A stretch of DNA of 64,000 nt from Luteimonas fraxinea (GTDB lineage: Bacteria > Pseudomonadota > Gammaproteobacteria > Xanthomonadales > Xanthomonadaceae), in NCBI RefSeq assembly GCF_021233355.1, contig NZ_CP089507.1, positions 3,163,001 to 3,227,000 of the forward strand, in the 5' to 3' direction. Both the position numbers and the translations under genes were made by a program. Numbering within the stretch: position 1 is the stretch's first letter; every line of letters starts with the position of its first letter. This document shows, in pieces, positions 51,264-61,935 of this stretch. The notes below the pieces were generated by a model that did no database searches, was not told where the DNA came from, and worked only from the letters and a program-made list of their open reading frames with translations.

Positions 51264-53099
51264 GTGTCGCGCACCTTGAAGCGTCTGTTGCTGGCCGGTG
51301 GCCTGTTGGCCCTGGCCGGGCCCGTGCTCGCGCTGGGACTGGGCCGCATCGAGGTCCGGTCGCAGCAGGGCCAGCCGCTGCTGGCCGAAATTCCGGTGGT
51401 CTCCAGCGATCCGGCCGAGCTGCGCCAGCTGCAGGCGCGCCTCGCATCGCCCGAAACCTTCGCGCGCATCGGCCTCGAGCCGCCGCGCGGTGTGGTGTCC
51501 GATCTGCAGTTCAATGTCGCGCTCGACCGGAGCGGGCGTCCGGTGATCCGTGTCACCAGCGCCGCACCGGTGACGCAGGAAGCGCTGACGTTCCTGGTCG
51601 AAGTCGACTGGGGGCAGGGCCGTCTGGTCCGCGAATACTCCGCGCTGGTTGCCGTGCCCGACACTGTCGCCGCGCCCGCGCAGCCGACGATCCAGGCACC
51701 CGTGGCCGCGCCTGCACCGAGCATCGTGCGTCCGCCGGTCGCGCCCGCGCCCGTGCAGGCGCCGCCCGCACCACCGCCGCAGCAGGCCGCTGCGCCGGCC
51801 GAGCCGGCACCTGCCAGCAATGCGATCGCGACCACACCGCCCCCGCCGACTCCGACGCCTGCACCTGCACCGACACCCTCACCTGCGGCGCGTCCTGCCG
51901 CTGCAGCCGTCGCGCCGGGCGATGCGCTGCCCGCGGTGCGCGCCGGACAGACGCTGTCTTCGATTGCCGCGCCGCTCGCCGACCAAGCCGGCATCAGCGT
52001 CAACCAGGCGATGCTGTTGCTGCTGCGCACGAACCCGGACGCCTTCATCGGCGGCAACCTCAACCTGATCCGTCAGGGCGCGGTGCTGCGGGTGCCGGCG
52101 CGCGATGCCTGGACCCAGTTCAGCGCCGCTGAAGCCAATGCCGTGGTGCGCGAGCAGGTGGGCCAGTGGCGCGAGATGCGCCGTCCGGCCCCGCAGCCCG
52201 CGGACCCCGTGGCCGATGCGACGCCGACGACGGCGGCCACCACGCCGCCGGCCGCTGCCCCGCGCACCCCCGAGGCACGACTCGAAATCACACCACCCGC
52301 CAGCGACAGCCAGCCGGCGGGCACCCAATCCGGCATCGCTGCCGGCGCTGGAGGCGACATGCTGCGTCAGGAACTGCAACAGGCCAACGAGACCGTCGCT
52401 GCGCGCACTGCGGAGATCGACGAACTCAAGGCCCGCCTCGATGATCTCCAGCAGCTGCAGCAGCAACAGCAGCAGCTGATCCAGCTCAAGGACGCCGAAC
52501 TCGCCGCCGCGCAGCAGCGCATGGAAGCGAGCAACCAGCAGCAGACCAGCGTGGCCGCGCCGATGCCGTGGCTGTGGCTCGGCGTTGCGATCCTCATCGT
52601 CGCCGCGCTCGCATTCCTGCTCGGCCGTCGCGGCCGCACGCCGACCGCGAAGCGTCCGTTCGACAGCGCCGCGCTGGCGGCCGGCCTGCCGACGTCGACC
52701 GTCGAACCGGCTACGCCCGTGGTCACCGTGCCGGAGCCGGCGACGCCGCCGGCGTTCGTGCGTGAAGCGCCGGCACCTGTGGTCGAGCCCGCACCGGTCG
52801 TCGCGCCGCCCGTGTCCGGCGGTCCGACCTGGCACGCGCCGCCGGCATCGCCGGTCGAACCGATCGAGCCCGAGGCCGTGCCGGTGATCGACGCGACGCC
52901 GGCGGTCAACGCGCCGGTCGAACTCGACAGCGGCGACGCCGTCGAGACGCCGATCGGCGTGGAGCGCATCGAGCTGGCGCGCGCCTACATCGATCTGGGC
53001 GACACCGACACCGCGCGCAGCCTGCTGCTGGAAGTGGTGGAAGGCGACGATCTGGCGGCGGCCGCGCAGGCCGCGCAGCTGCTGCGCACCCTGGGCTGA
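51264..53099 (+). CDS. fimV: FimV-type polar pilus-assembly protein
   Basis: A 611-residue inner-membrane protein of type IV pilus and polar-hub function. Order: signal segment [18 protein letters not shown], FimV N-terminal domain ([21 protein letters not shown] ... [16 protein letters not shown]), a Pro/Ala-rich linker (about 140-215), a LysM-like segment ([16 protein letters not shown] ... GAVLRVP), a coiled coil rich in Gln (about 370-430), one membrane helix ([20 protein letters not shown]), an acidic linker and the C-terminal FimV helix ([28 protein letters not shown]). It lacks the long TPR region of Pseudomonas FimV. GTG 51264 is preferred because AGGGG is six bases upstream; the ATG at 51258 is directly after AGGGG. 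Confidence 0.92.
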   Translation: MSRTLKRLLLAGGLLALAGPVLALGLGRIEVRSQQGQPLLAEIPVVSSDPAELRQLQARLASPETFARIGLEPPRGVVSDLQFNVALDRSGRPVIRVTSAAPVTQEALTFLVEVDWGQGRLVREYSALVAVPDTVAAPAQPTIQAPVAAPAPSIVRPPVAPAPVQAPPAPPPQQAAAPAEPAPASNAIATTPPPPTPTPAPAPTPSPAARPAAAAVAPGDALPAVRAGQTLSSIAAPLADQAGISVNQAMLLLLRTNPDAFIGGNLNLIRQGAVLRVPARDAWTQFSAAEANAVVREQVGQWREMRRPAPQPADPVADATPTTAATTPPAAAPRTPEARLEITPPASDSQPAGTQSGIAAGAGGDMLRQELQQANETVAARTAEIDELKARLDDLQQLQQQQQQLIQLKDAELAAAQQRMEASNQQQTSVAAPMPWLWLGVAILIVAALAFLLGRRGRTPTAKRPFDSAALAAGLPTSTVEPATPVVTVPEPATPPAFVREAPAPVVEPAPVVAPPVSGGPTWHAPPASPVEPIEPEAVPVIDATPAVNAPVELDSGDAVETPIGVERIELARAYIDLGDTDTARSLLLEVVEGDDLAAAAQAAQLLRTLG

Positions 53100-53107
53100 G
53101 CCACACG

Positions 53108-53896
53108 ATGCGGGTCGCGATTGGCGTCGAGTACGACGGCCATGGGTTCCACGGTTGGCAGCGGCTGGGCAAGGCTGCCGAGACCGGTCCGGGTTCCGTG
53201 CAAGCCGCGCTCGAAAAAGCGCTGTCGCGCGTCGCCGCGCATCCGGTCGTGACCACGTGTTCGGGGCGCACCGATTCCGGCGTGCACGCGCGCTGCCAGG
53301 TCGTGCATTTCGACACCGACGCCGTGCGCACGCCGCGCGCATGGATGCTCGGCACTACCGCGCATCTGCCGCCCGCGGTCTGCGTGCGCTGGGCACAGCC
53401 GGTGCCTGACAATTTCAGCGCCCGCTTTTCCGCGCGCGCGCGGCACTACCGCTATCGCCTGATCAACCGGCCGGTGCGGCCTGCGCTGCACCGGCAATAC
53501 CTGTCGTGGGACCTGCGTCCACTCGATGCCGATGCCATGCACCGCGCCGCCCAGGCGCTGCTGGGCGAACAGGATTTCTCCGCCTTCCGCACCGTGCACT
53601 GCCAAGCCCCGCATGCGCGCCGCGACCTGCAGCGGATCTGCGTGACGCGTGATGGCGACGAAGTCATCGTCGAAGTGCAGGCCAATGCGTTCCTGCACCA
53701 CATGGTGCGCAACATCGTCGGTTCGCTGCTGGATGTCGGCGCCGGTGAACAGCCTGAGGGCTGGATCGCGGAACTGCTGGCGGGTCGAGATCGCAGCGTC
53801 GCCGGTGCGACTGCACCGGCCGCGGGCCTTGTGTTCCTGGGGCCGTTGTATCCGCCGGAGTGGGCGCTGCCGGCGGAAGTGACGCTGACGCCATGA
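53108..53896 (+). CDS. truA: tRNA pseudouridine(38-40) synthase
   Basis: A 262-residue pseudouridine synthase acting on the tRNA anticodon arm. The catalytic Asp is Asp56 in [11 protein letters not shown]; also seen are [42 protein letters not shown] and [18 protein letters not shown] 53108 lies nine bases after the fimV stop. It overlaps trpF by ATGA. Confidence 0.96.
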   Translation: MRVAIGVEYDGHGFHGWQRLGKAAETGPGSVQAALEKALSRVAAHPVVTTCSGRTDSGVHARCQVVHFDTDAVRTPRAWMLGTTAHLPPAVCVRWAQPVPDNFSARFSARARHYRYRLINRPVRPALHRQYLSWDLRPLDADAMHRAAQALLGEQDFSAFRTVHCQAPHARRDLQRICVTRDGDEVIVEVQANAFLHHMVRNIVGSLLDVGAGEQPEGWIAELLAGRDRSVAGATAPAAGLVFLGPLYPPEWALPAEVTLTP

Positions 53897-54528
53897 GCGC
53901 TGCGACGTCCACGCTGATCAAGTTCTGCGGCCTGACCCGCGCCGAAGACGTCGCCGAAGCGGTTGCACTCGGCGTCGACTGCATCGGTTTCGTGTTCGCG
54001 ACGCGCAGTACGCGTCGGCTGACGCTGGACGCTGCACGCGGATTGCGCGATGCGGTGCCTGCGTCGATCCGCGTTGTCGCGTTGACGATGGACAATCCGG
54101 CCGATGAAGTCGACGCGATCGTTGCGACCGTGCGGCCGGACATCCTGCAGTTCCATGGCGCCGAGGACGACGCGTTTTGCGCGCGGTTCGGTCTGCCGTA
54201 CTGGAAGGCGATCGCGATGGGCGGCGATCCGGCTGCGGCGCTGCGCACGCTCGATGCGTGGCCGAATGCGTCGGCATTCCTGTTCGACGGCCACGCGGCG
54301 GGCGAGCCCGGCGGCAGTGGCGAACGCTTCGACTGGGCGGCGCTGCCGGCGTCGCTCGATCGGCCGTTCTGGCTTGCGGGGGGACTCGATGCGGGCAACG
54401 TCGCGAAGGCGATCGACGTGGCGCGCCCGGCGGGCGTCGACGTGTCCAGCGGCATCGAATCCGCGCCGGGTATCAAGGATGCAACGCGGATGCGCGCGTT
54501 CGTCGACGCGGTGCGCGCCACGCGCTGA
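53893..54528 (+). CDS. trpF: Phosphoribosylanthranilate isomerase
   Basis: A 211-residue TIM-barrel enzyme for the third step of tryptophan synthesis. Seen: [16 protein letters not shown] with catalytic Cys, [47 protein letters not shown] with catalytic Asp, [14 protein letters not shown] and [16 protein letters not shown]. The ATG overlaps the truA stop by four bases. It is convergent with the TrpI-type gene; trpB and trpA follow 1 kb downstream. Confidence 0.96.
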   Translation: MSAATSTLIKFCGLTRAEDVAEAVALGVDCIGFVFATRSTRRLTLDAARGLRDAVPASIRVVALTMDNPADEVDAIVATVRPDILQFHGAEDDAFCARFGLPYWKAIAMGGDPAAALRTLDAWPNASAFLFDGHAAGEPGGSGERFDWAALPASLDRPFWLAGGLDAGNVAKAIDVARPAGVDVSSGIESAPGIKDATRMRAFVDAVRATR

Positions 54529-54579
54529 TCGTCAGGCCTGTCGGGCCGTCGCTCGAGCGTCGACGCGCGGGCAATCAAG

Positions 54580-55464
54580 TCAGGCGAGTTCCTGTTTGAG
54601 CCACTCCGCCAGCGCATCGAGACGCGCATCGTCGTCGTCGCGACGCGTCGCCAGAATCCACTGCGCATCGGTTTCGACGAACCCCCAGGGCGCGAGCAGG
54701 CGGCCGGCGGCGAGATCGTCGGCGACGAGTTCCTGTGGTGCGATGGCGACACCGAGGCCAGCGGCTGCGGCTTCGAGCAGGAAATACAGATGCTCGAATC
54801 CGGTGCCAAGATCGTCGGGTGATGCGGCGCCTTGCAGCAAGGCCCACGTCGGCCACGCCTGCGGGCGTGAGGTGGTGTGCAGCAGCGGTTCGCGCAGCAG
54901 CGCGTCGGGCGTCAGTGCTGCGAGGCGTGTCGCGTCGGCATGGCGCGCACTGAGTACCGGGCCGATCCGCTCCGACGCGAGTGCGCACACCGTCCACGAG
55001 GCCGGCCACGGCGACGTGCCGATCAGCAGCGCCGCGTCGAATCCCTCGAGTGACGCCGGGAACGCGCCTTCATGCGGCGACAGATGCAGCTTCAGATCGT
55101 GCAGAGCGTCGTTGAGTCGCGGCAGTCGCGGAATCATCCAACGGGCGAGCAGGCTGCCCGGGCAGCCGAGCACCAGCGCAGGCGACGTGCCCGAGCGACG
55201 GATCGCCGCGGCTGCGCCCTGCAGGCGTGCGAATGCATCGCCGGCGGCGTCGCGCATACGCATGCCGGCCGGCGTGAGCCGCAGGCCGCGGCCGGCGCGC
55301 ACGAACAGCGGCGTGCCGAGCGCCTCTTCGAGCAGGCGCACCTGGCGGCTGACCGCGCCGTGGGTCACGTGCAGCGCCTCGGCCGCGCGGCTCAGACTGC
55401 CCAGGCGTGCGGCGGCCTCGAAGGCACGCAAGGCGTTGAGCGGCGGCAGGTCGGTGTCGGTCAT
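54580..55464 (-). CDS. trpI: LysR-type transcriptional regulator, TrpI-like
   Basis: A 294-residue LysR regulator. The N-terminal helix-turn-helix is [38 protein letters not shown]; the effector domain shows [37 protein letters not shown] and [30 protein letters not shown]. These are the segments shared with Pseudomonas TrpI, the indoleglycerol-phosphate-responsive activator of trpBA, as I recall it. ATG 55464. It is divergent from trpB with a palindrome between. No other target is apparent. Confidence 0.88.
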   Translation of the reverse strand: MTDTDLPPLNALRAFEAAARLGSLSRAAEALHVTHGAVSRQVRLLEEALGTPLFVRAGRGLRLTPAGMRMRDAAGDAFARLQGAAAAIRRSGTSPALVLGCPGSLLARWMIPRLPRLNDALHDLKLHLSPHEGAFPASLEGFDAALLIGTSPWPASWTVCALASERIGPVLSARHADATRLAALTPDALLREPLLHTTSRPQAWPTWALLQGAASPDDLGTGFEHLYFLLEAAAAGLGVAIAPQELVADDLAAGRLLAPWGFVETDAQWILATRRDDDDARLDALAEWLKQELA

Positions 55465-55474
55465 GTGAGATTTC

Positions 55475-55490
55475 CTGACATATGTGTCAG
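55475..55490. promoter_or_regulatory. Likely TrpI operator
   Basis: CTGACA-TATG-TGTCAG is a palindrome with 6-bp arms lying 11 bases before the regulator ATG (minus strand) and about 70 bases before the trpB ATG. LysR proteins bind such sites upstream of divergent targets. A TTAGAG box (55523-55528) is a possible trpB -10, which would put the palindrome near -50. Confidence 0.6.
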
Positions 55491-55558
55491 ATCTTATCGA
55501 TTCTGGCGGTGCGACGTGTGCGTTAGAGTGCAGGTCAGCCCGCACCGTGCCCGCCCCG

Positions 55559-56776
55559 ATGTCACAGTCACCGATCACCGATTTCCACGCCTATCCCGAT
55601 GCCAACGGCCATTTCGGCCGCTACGGCGGGCGCTTCGTCGCCGAAACGCTGATGGGGCCGATCGCCGAACTCGCGGCGGCCTACGACACCGCCAAGGCCG
55701 ATCCCGCGTTCCAGCAGGCTTTCGACAAGGACCTCGCGCATTACGTCGGCCGGCCGAGCCCGATCTATCACGCCGAACGGCTCAGCGATGCCGTCGGCGG
55801 CGCGCGCATCTTGCTCAAGCGCGAGGACCTGAACCACACCGGCGCGCACAAGATCAACAACACCATCGGCCAGGCGCTGCTCGCCAGCCGCATGGGCAAG
55901 ACCCGGATCATCGCCGAGACTGGCGCCGGCCAGCATGGCGTCGCATCGGCGACCGTGGCCGCGCGGCTTGGCCTGGAATGCGTCGTCTACATGGGCGCGA
56001 CCGACATCGAGCGGCAGAAGATCAACGTCTACCGCATGCGCCTGCTGGGCGCGGAAGTCGTGCCGGTGACCTCGGGCTCGGCGACGCTCAAGGACGCGCT
56101 CAACGAGGCGATGCGCGACTGGGTCACCAACATCGCCGACACCTTCTACATCATCGGCACCGTCGCCGGTCCTGATCCGTATCCGCGCATGGTCCGCGAT
56201 TTCAATGCGATCGTCGGCCGCGAAGCGCGCGAGCAGATGCTGGCCGAGTACGGCCGCCTGCCCGATGCGATCACCGCCTGCGTCGGCGGCGGCAGCAACG
56301 CGATCGGGCTGTTCCATGCGTTCCTCAACGATCGCGATGTGCGCATCGTCGGCGCCGAGGCGGCGGGGGACGGCATCGACACCGGGCGCCATGCGGCTTC
56401 GATCGCGGCCGGTCGACCGGGTGTGCTGCACGGCAACCGCACCTACGTGATCTGCGACGACGACGGCCAGATCACCGAAACCCATTCGGTGTCCGCCGGC
56501 CTCGATTACCCAGGCGTTGGACCCGAGCATTCCTTCCTCGCCGACGCCGGGCGCGCGCAGTACGTCGGCATCACCGACGACGAAGCCCTGGCCGCCTTCC
56601 ACCAGCTCGCGAAGACCGAAGGCATCCTCGCCGCGCTCGAATCCAGCCACGCGATCGCGCAGGCGATCAAGCTCGCGCGCGAATTGCCAAAGGACGCGAT
56701 CGTGCTGGCGAACCTGTCCGGCCGCGGCGACAAGGACGTGCACACGATCGCGCAGCGCGAAGGGTTTGCCCTGTGA
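55559..56776 (+). CDS. trpB: Tryptophan synthase beta subunit
   Basis: A 405-residue PLP enzyme that joins indole and serine. Seen: [25 protein letters not shown], the PLP lysine Lys98 in [32 protein letters not shown], the phosphate-binding [10 protein letters not shown], the monovalent-cation region [14 protein letters not shown], and [13 protein letters not shown] 55559. It overlaps the possible GTG start of the trpA frame (GTGA). Confidence 0.97.
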   Translation: MSQSPITDFHAYPDANGHFGRYGGRFVAETLMGPIAELAAAYDTAKADPAFQQAFDKDLAHYVGRPSPIYHAERLSDAVGGARILLKREDLNHTGAHKINNTIGQALLASRMGKTRIIAETGAGQHGVASATVAARLGLECVVYMGATDIERQKINVYRMRLLGAEVVPVTSGSATLKDALNEAMRDWVTNIADTFYIIGTVAGPDPYPRMVRDFNAIVGREAREQMLAEYGRLPDAITACVGGGSNAIGLFHAFLNDRDVRIVGAEAAGDGIDTGRHAASIAAGRPGVLHGNRTYVICDDDGQITETHSVSAGLDYPGVGPEHSFLADAGRAQYVGITDDEALAAFHQLAKTEGILAALESSHAIAQAIKLARELPKDAIVLANLSGRGDKDVHTIAQREGFAL

Positions 56777-56847
56777 GCGCGCGCATCGATATCGAAGCGG
56801 GCGTGTCGAGCGCGGCGGCCCAGCGCACCGCATTGCCACGAGCCACC

Positions 56848-57654
56848 ATGAACCGCATCGACACCCGTTTCGACGCACTTCGCGCCGCCGGCCGCAAGGC
56901 GTTGATCCCCTTCTTCACCGCCGGTGATCCCTCGCTCGAGGCGACGGTGCCGGTGATGCACGCGCTGGTCGCGGCCGGGGCCGATGTCATCGAACTCGGT
57001 GTGCCGTTCTCCGACCCAATGGCCGATGGCCCGACGATCCAGCGCAGTTCCGAGCGCGCGCTGGGGCGGGGCGCGGGCATGACCTATGTACTCGATGCGG
57101 TGCGCGCGTTCCGCACGCAGGACGACGCCACGCCGGTCGTGCTGATGGGCTATCTCAATCCGGTCGACATCCGCGGCGCGGACACCTTCGCGCGACAGGC
57201 GGGCGACGCCGGCGTCGATGGGGTGCTGCTGGTCGATCTGCCGCCGGAGGAAGCCGACGAGTTCCGCGTCGCCTTCGATGCCGCCGGCATCGCGCTGGTG
57301 CTGCTGGCCTCGCCGACGACGACCGATGCGCGCATCGAAGCGCTGTGCGCGGGCGCGCAGGGCTATCTGTACTACGTCAGTTTCGCTGGTGTCACCGGTG
57401 CCGCCGACCGGCTCGATACCACGCAGGCGTCGTCCCGGTTGCGGACGATCCGCGCTGCCAGTCGTGCGCCGGTCGTGGCCGGTTTTGGCATCCGGGATGC
57501 CGCCAGCGCCGCGGCGATGGCGGTCGATGCCGATGGCGTCGTGGTCGGCAGTGCGCTGGTCGCGGCGCTCGATGGCGCGGCGGATGCGGACGACGCAGCT
57601 GCGCGGGCGAAGGCGTTCCTCGCGCCTTTGCGAGAAGCGCTCGACGCAGGGTGA
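56848..57654 (+). CDS. trpA: Tryptophan synthase alpha subunit
   Basis: A 268-residue TIM-barrel lyase releasing indole from indoleglycerol phosphate. Seen: LIPFFTAGDPSLEATV, VIELGVPFSDPMADGPTIQ (catalytic Glu and Asp), LMGYLNPVDIRGADTF, LVDLPPEEADEF, YYVSFAGVTGAADR and VAGFGIRDAASA. I chose ATG 56848 (MNRIDTRFDALRA) from family length. The frame is open back to a GTG at 56773 that overlaps the trpB stop by GTGA, which would add 25 residues and is a real alternative. Confidence 0.93.
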   Translation: MNRIDTRFDALRAAGRKALIPFFTAGDPSLEATVPVMHALVAAGADVIELGVPFSDPMADGPTIQRSSERALGRGAGMTYVLDAVRAFRTQDDATPVVLMGYLNPVDIRGADTFARQAGDAGVDGVLLVDLPPEEADEFRVAFDAAGIALVLLASPTTTDARIEALCAGAQGYLYYVSFAGVTGAADRLDTTQASSRLRTIRAASRAPVVAGFGIRDAASAAAMAVDADGVVVGSALVAALDGAADADDAAARAKAFLAPLREALDAG

Positions 57655-57696
57655 GCGAGCGCGGGACACGGAGCACTCCTCCGTGTGCGGGCATTG

Positions 57697-57831
57697 CGCC
57701 CCTCACGGGTGGAGGGGCGATCAGGCCGGTCGCGCGAACGCGGTCTCATACGGAATTCCACATGAGATTCCCGCATTGCTCGATCTGGAAGTTTGCCCCC
57801 GCCCAACCCTTCCCCGTGACGCGGGGGAGGG
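57697..57831. repeat. Palindrome pair between trpA and accD
   Basis: Two hairpins: CGCCCCTC/GAGGGGCG (57697-57704 with 57712-57719) and CCCTTCCCCG/CGGGGGAGGG (57807-57816 with 57822-57831, one G-U pair). The CCCAACCC-TTCCCC core resembles the CCCAACCC-CTCTCCC of the 44.8-kb cluster. The remainder of this 318-base gap has no gene; a TACACT box (57922-57927) could serve accD. Confidence 0.7.
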
Positions 57832-57972
57832 CTTCAGACGCCGCTCGGTGACCGGATTCGGTCCCGCGCCAGGCGCATCAACGCCGTACGGCCCCCGCCG
57901 GAAGCCCAACGGCCCGTCGGTTACACTTCCGCGCTTTGCGGCCCCGTTGCGGCCGTCGGGAGAAATACGCCC

Positions 57973-58854
57973 ATGTCCTGGTTGCAGAAAATCATGCCGC
58001 CGCGCATCCGCACCGATGCGCCCGCGGCCAAGAAGCGCAGCGTTCCCGAGGGTCTGTGGGAGAAGTGCGAGCGCTGCAGCACCGTGCTGTACGGCCCGGA
58101 GCTCGAAGAGAATCTAGAGGTCTGCCCGAAGTGCAACTTCCACCGCGCGATCCGCGCGCGCGCGCGCCTGAAGGCGTTCCTGGATGCGGGCAGCCTGCAG
58201 GAAATCGCGGCCGATCTGGGCCCGACCGACATCCTGAAGTTCAAGGACCAGAAGAAGTATTCGGACCGCATCAAGGCCGCGCAGCGCGCCACCGGTGAGC
58301 GCGACACGCTGATCGCAATGCAGGGCACGCTGATGCAGCGCCCGATCGTCGCCTGCGCGATGGACTTCGCCTACATGGGCGGCTCGATGGGGTCGGTCGG
58401 CGGCGAGAAGTTCGCCCGCGCCGCCGAGCAGGCGCTCGCGCTGGGCACGCCGTTCGTCAGCTTCGCCGCGAGCGGCGGCATGCGCATGCAGGAAAGCATG
58501 TTCTCGCTGCTGCAGATGGCCAAGACATCGGCCGCGCTGGCGCGTCTGCGCGAAGCCAGCCTGCCGTACATCTCGGTGCTGACCAATCCGACCTACGGCG
58601 GTACCTCGGCGTCGTTCGCGATGCTGGGCGACATCAACATCGCCGAGCCCGAAGCGCTGATCGGCTTCGCCGGCCCGCGCGTGATCGAACAGACGGTGCG
58701 CGAGACGCTGCCCGAAGGTTTCCAGACATCGGAATTCCTGCTCGAGCATGGCGCGATCGACCAGATCTGCGACCGCCGCGAAATGCGCGACCGCATCGCC
58801 CGCCTAGTGGCCTTGCTCAGCAAGCAGGTCATGCCGACTGAGGCCGCTGCGTGA
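57973..58854 (+). CDS. accD: Acetyl-CoA carboxylase carboxyltransferase beta subunit
   Basis: A 293-residue subunit that, with AccA, transfers CO2 from biotin to acetyl-CoA for fatty acid synthesis. The N-terminal zinc ribbon has Cys32, Cys35, Cys51 and Cys54 (CERC ... CPKC). The crotonase fold includes [49 protein letters not shown] and [25 protein letters not shown] 57973. In many relatives folC follows accD; here glmM does, with a GTGA overlap. Confidence 0.97.
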   Translation: MSWLQKIMPPRIRTDAPAAKKRSVPEGLWEKCERCSTVLYGPELEENLEVCPKCNFHRAIRARARLKAFLDAGSLQEIAADLGPTDILKFKDQKKYSDRIKAAQRATGERDTLIAMQGTLMQRPIVACAMDFAYMGGSMGSVGGEKFARAAEQALALGTPFVSFAASGGMRMQESMFSLLQMAKTSAALARLREASLPYISVLTNPTYGGTSASFAMLGDINIAEPEALIGFAGPRVIEQTVRETLPEGFQTSEFLLEHGAIDQICDRREMRDRIARLVALLSKQVMPTEAAA

Positions 58855-60200
58855 GCCGCAGGTACTTCGGTACCGATGGCATTCGCGGGCGGGTCGGTGA
58901 GGGATCGATCTCCGCCGATTTCGTGCTGCGCCTGGGCAATGCCTACGGCCATTCGCTGCGTGGACGCGGCGGCGACTGGCGTCGCCCGCAGGTGCTGATC
59001 GGCAAGGACACGCGCATCTCGAACTACATGTTCGAGGCGGCGCTGGAGGCCGGACTGGTCGCGGCCGGTGTCGACGTGCAGCTGATGGGCCCGATGCCCA
59101 CGCCGGCCGTCGCGCATCTGACGCGCTCGCTCGGCGCCGACGGCGGCATCGTCATTTCCGCCTCGCACAATCCGCATCACGACAACGGCATCAAGTTCTT
59201 CAGCGCGCAGGGCGAGAAGCTCGACGACGCGACCGAACTCGCGATCGAAGCCGCGCTCGACCAGCCGTTCCGCACCGTGGCTTCCGAGAAACTCGGCAAG
59301 GCCGTGCGCACGCGCGATGCGGTCGGCCGTTACGTGGAAGCCTGCAAGGCTTCGGTGCCGCGCGGATTCGATCTCGACGGCATGCGCATCGTCGTCGACT
59401 GCGCGAACGGTGCGACCTACCAGGTCGGCCCGATCGTGCTGCGCGAACTCGGCGCGCAGGTCGAGGTGATCGGCGCCGAACCCAACGGCGTCAACATCAA
59501 CGACGGCGTCGGCTCCACCCATCCCGAACACCTGAGCGAACGCGTCAGCCGCAGCGGCGCGAACCTCGGCATCGCATTCGACGGCGACGGCGATCGCGTG
59601 CTGTTCGTCGACGCCAACGGCACTGTGCGCGACGGCGACGACCTGCTGTACGTGCTCGCGCGCGACTGGCAGCAGTCGGGTCGCCTGCAGGGCCCGGTCG
59701 TCGGCACGCTGATGAGCAACTTCGGCCTGGAACGCGCATTCGGCGAGGCCGGTATCGGCTTCGCGCGGGCCAAGGTCGGCGACCGCTACGTGCACCAGAT
59801 GCTGCTTGAACACGACGGTGTGCTCGGCGGCGAAACCTCCGGGCATCTGCTGTGCCTGGATCGCGCGACAACCGGCGACGGCATCATCAGCGCGCTGCAG
59901 GTGCTGGAAGTGCTGCGCCGTCGCGGCGAGTCGCTGCAGGAAGCGCTGCACGGTCTGTCCAAGGTGCCGCAGAAGACCGTCAACGTGCGTTACGAAGGTG
60001 CGTCGAAACCCGCCGAGGCGCCGGCCGTGCAGGCCGCCCTCGCCGACGCGCAGGCCGCCGTACAGGGCCGCGGTCGCGCGTTCCTGCGCCCTTCGGGTAC
60101 AGAGCCGGTGGTGCGTGTGACCGTCGAAGCCGACGACGACGCCCTGATGCAATCGACACTCGACCAACTGGCCGCCGCCGTGCGCGCGGCCGCCGCCTGA
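58851..60200 (+). CDS. glmM: Phosphoglucosamine mutase
   Basis: A 449-residue enzyme converting glucosamine-6-phosphate to glucosamine-1-phosphate for peptidoglycan and LPS. The phosphoserine is Ser105 in [13 protein letters not shown]; the metal loop is FDGDGDRV; sugar-binding GGETSGH and phosphate-binding [11 protein letters not shown] follow, and the start [14 protein letters not shown] is typical. Start GTG 58851 overlaps the accD stop by four bases. Confidence 0.97.
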   Translation: MSRRYFGTDGIRGRVGEGSISADFVLRLGNAYGHSLRGRGGDWRRPQVLIGKDTRISNYMFEAALEAGLVAAGVDVQLMGPMPTPAVAHLTRSLGADGGIVISASHNPHHDNGIKFFSAQGEKLDDATELAIEAALDQPFRTVASEKLGKAVRTRDAVGRYVEACKASVPRGFDLDGMRIVVDCANGATYQVGPIVLRELGAQVEVIGAEPNGVNINDGVGSTHPEHLSERVSRSGANLGIAFDGDGDRVLFVDANGTVRDGDDLLYVLARDWQQSGRLQGPVVGTLMSNFGLERAFGEAGIGFARAKVGDRYVHQMLLEHDGVLGGETSGHLLCLDRATTGDGIISALQVLEVLRRRGESLQEALHGLSKVPQKTVNVRYEGASKPAEAPAVQAALADAQAAVQGRGRAFLRPSGTEPVVRVTVEADDDALMQSTLDQLAAAVRAAAA

Positions 60201-60216
60201 TTCCAAGGAGTCCGCG

Positions 60217-61155
60217 ATGACCCCCCGTATTCCCACGCTCGATATCCGCCGCTTCGATACGGACCGCGAGGCCTTCGTCGCCGAACTCGGCGCCGCCTAC
60301 CGCGAGTGGGGCTTTGCCGGCATCAACGGCCACGGCATTCCGCAGGCGCAGATCGACGGCGCCTACGATGTGTTCAAGGCGTTTTTCGCGCTGCCCGAAG
60401 CCACCAAGAAGAAGTACCACGTGGCCGGCGGTGGCGGCGCGCGCGGCTACACCGCGTTCGGCGTCGAGACCGCGAAGGGCGCCCAGCACTTCGACCTCAA
60501 GGAGTTCTGGCACATCGGCCGCGAGATTCCGGACGACTCGAAGTACCGCGAGGTGATGCAGCCGAACCTGTGGCCGACCGAAGTGCCGGGCTTCCGCGAG
60601 CATGGCTATGGCCTGTACCAGACGCTCGATTCGCTCGGTTCGAAGGTGCTGTCGGCGCTGGCGCTGCATATCGGTCTGCCGGAGAACTACTTCGTCGACA
60701 AGACCGACTACGGCAATTCGATCCTGCGCCCGATCCATTACCCGCCGATCACCTCGGACGACATCCCGAACGAGCGCGCCGGCGCGCACGAGGACATCAA
60801 CCTGATCACGCTGCTGGTCGGCGCATCGGCGGCGGGTCTGGAAGTGAAGTCGTCGCGTGGCGAGTGGGTGCCGTTTACGTCGGACGCCGACACCATCGTC
60901 GTTAACATCGGCGACATGCTGCAGCGCCTGACCAACCACGTGTATCCGTCGACGACGCACCGCGTGACCAATCCGCCGGGCGAGCAGGCACGCAAGCCGC
61001 GCTATTCGGTGCCATTCTTCCTGCACCCGAATCCGGATTTCGTCATCGACGTGCTGCCGTCGACGGTGACCGCCGACAACCCGAGCCGCTATCCCGAAGC
61101 GATCACCGCGCAGGGCTATCTCGAAGAGCGGTTGCGCGAGATCAAGCTGAAGTAG
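60217..61155 (+). CDS. Isopenicillin N synthase-like 2-oxoglutarate/Fe(II) oxygenase
   Basis: A 312-residue double-stranded beta-helix dioxygenase of the isopenicillin N synthase/plant DIOX_N superfamily. The iron ligands are His191 and Asp193 (AGAHEDINLITLL) and His248 (STTHRV); Arg262 and Ser264 (RKPRYSVPFF) are placed to bind 2-oxoglutarate. The N-terminal DIOX_N part has WGFAGINGHGIP. It starts 16 bases after glmM with an AAGGAG site, so the two are probably co-transcribed. The substrate is unknown; no beta-lactam or ethylene-forming context is present. Confidence 0.88.
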   Translation: MTPRIPTLDIRRFDTDREAFVAELGAAYREWGFAGINGHGIPQAQIDGAYDVFKAFFALPEATKKKYHVAGGGGARGYTAFGVETAKGAQHFDLKEFWHIGREIPDDSKYREVMQPNLWPTEVPGFREHGYGLYQTLDSLGSKVLSALALHIGLPENYFVDKTDYGNSILRPIHYPPITSDDIPNERAGAHEDINLITLLVGASAAGLEVKSSRGEWVPFTSDADTIVVNIGDMLQRLTNHVYPSTTHRVTNPPGEQARKPRYSVPFFLHPNPDFVIDVLPSTVTADNPSRYPEAITAQGYLEERLREIKLK

Positions 61156-61182
61156 GGCGTCAGTGGCGTCAGACGCAAGCAG

Positions 61183-61206
61183 AAACGGCGCCCGAGGGCG
61201 CCGTTT
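61183..61206. terminator. Hairpin terminator between convergent genes
   Basis: AAACGGCGCCC/GGGCGCCGTTT, an 11-bp perfect stem with a 2-base spacer, lies between the oxygenase stop and the convergent DUF481 gene. The A and T ends give a short U run on both strands, so it can act for both genes. Confidence 0.85.
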
Positions 61207-61227
61207 CCGTCAGTGGGACTGCGATTC

Positions 61228-61935
61228 TCAGAAGCCGTAGACCACGTTGACCGTCGTCAGGCGGTCCGTGCGGCGGCGATCGTCCGAGACATCGGTGTTG
61301 TGGCGGATCTCGAAGCCGGCCTTCAGCGCCAGCGCATCGGTCATCCGCACCTGCACGCCGAACTCGTTGCGGACGAAGGTGTTGTCGCCACCGGATTCGA
61401 TCAGCAGCGTGTCGAACAGCCGTGTCGTCTCGGTCAGCTGGTGGCTGAAATCCATGAAGCCGCGCGCGATGGCCTCGTTGTTGTGCACGCGCACGTCCTG
61501 TTCCTTGGACCAGCGGTAACCCGGGCCGATCTCGAACACCAGCTTCGTCTCCTCGGACATCAATGCCTCGAAGCCATAACCGCCGGCGATCGTGGTCTGG
61601 TACTCGTCGCTGCTGAAATGGTCGCGCTCGGTGCGGCCCGAGCCGAACACGTAGTGACGCTCGGCGAAGCGGTAGCCGGAAGAGCCGAACAGTTCGTAGC
61701 GACGTGCGTTCTCAAGACCGTCGCTGGTGCCGTAGAGGAACGAGGCGAGCACCGCGTGCTTCCAGGTGTCGTCCTCGCGGGCGAGTTTGAATTTACCGAC
61801 CACGGTCTCGCTGTCCGTACTGCCCTTGGAAATCGCCAGACCCAGTTCGCCGCTGCCGCTCCAGCCCTCTTCGACGGCGGATGCGGAAAGCGGCACGAGG
61901 GCGCAGGCGAGCGCAGCGAGAACGGGTAGACGCAT
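61228..61935 (-). CDS. DUF481 outer-membrane protein (YdiY family)
   Basis: A 235-residue protein with signal peptide (LAALACALVPLSASA) and a beta-rich mature part: GWSGSGELGLAISKGSTDSETVVGKFKL, then alternating aromatic strands (YELFGSSGYRFAERHYVFGSGRTERDHFSSDEYQ) and a C-terminal VNVVYGF ending in Phe, as in outer-membrane barrels. ATG 61935 is chosen because GGAGA precedes it with good spacing; an ATG at 61947 overlaps that site. The DUF481 family is salt-inducible in some bacteria but its role is not established. Confidence 0.87.
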   Translation of the reverse strand: MRLPVLAALACALVPLSASAVEEGWSGSGELGLAISKGSTDSETVVGKFKLAREDDTWKHAVLASFLYGTSDGLENARRYELFGSSGYRFAERHYVFGSGRTERDHFSSDEYQTTIAGGYGFEALMSEETKLVFEIGPGYRWSKEQDVRVHNNEAIARGFMDFSHQLTETTRLFDTLLIESGGDNTFVRNEFGVQVRMTDALALKAGFEIRHNTDVSDDRRRTDRLTTVNVVYGF

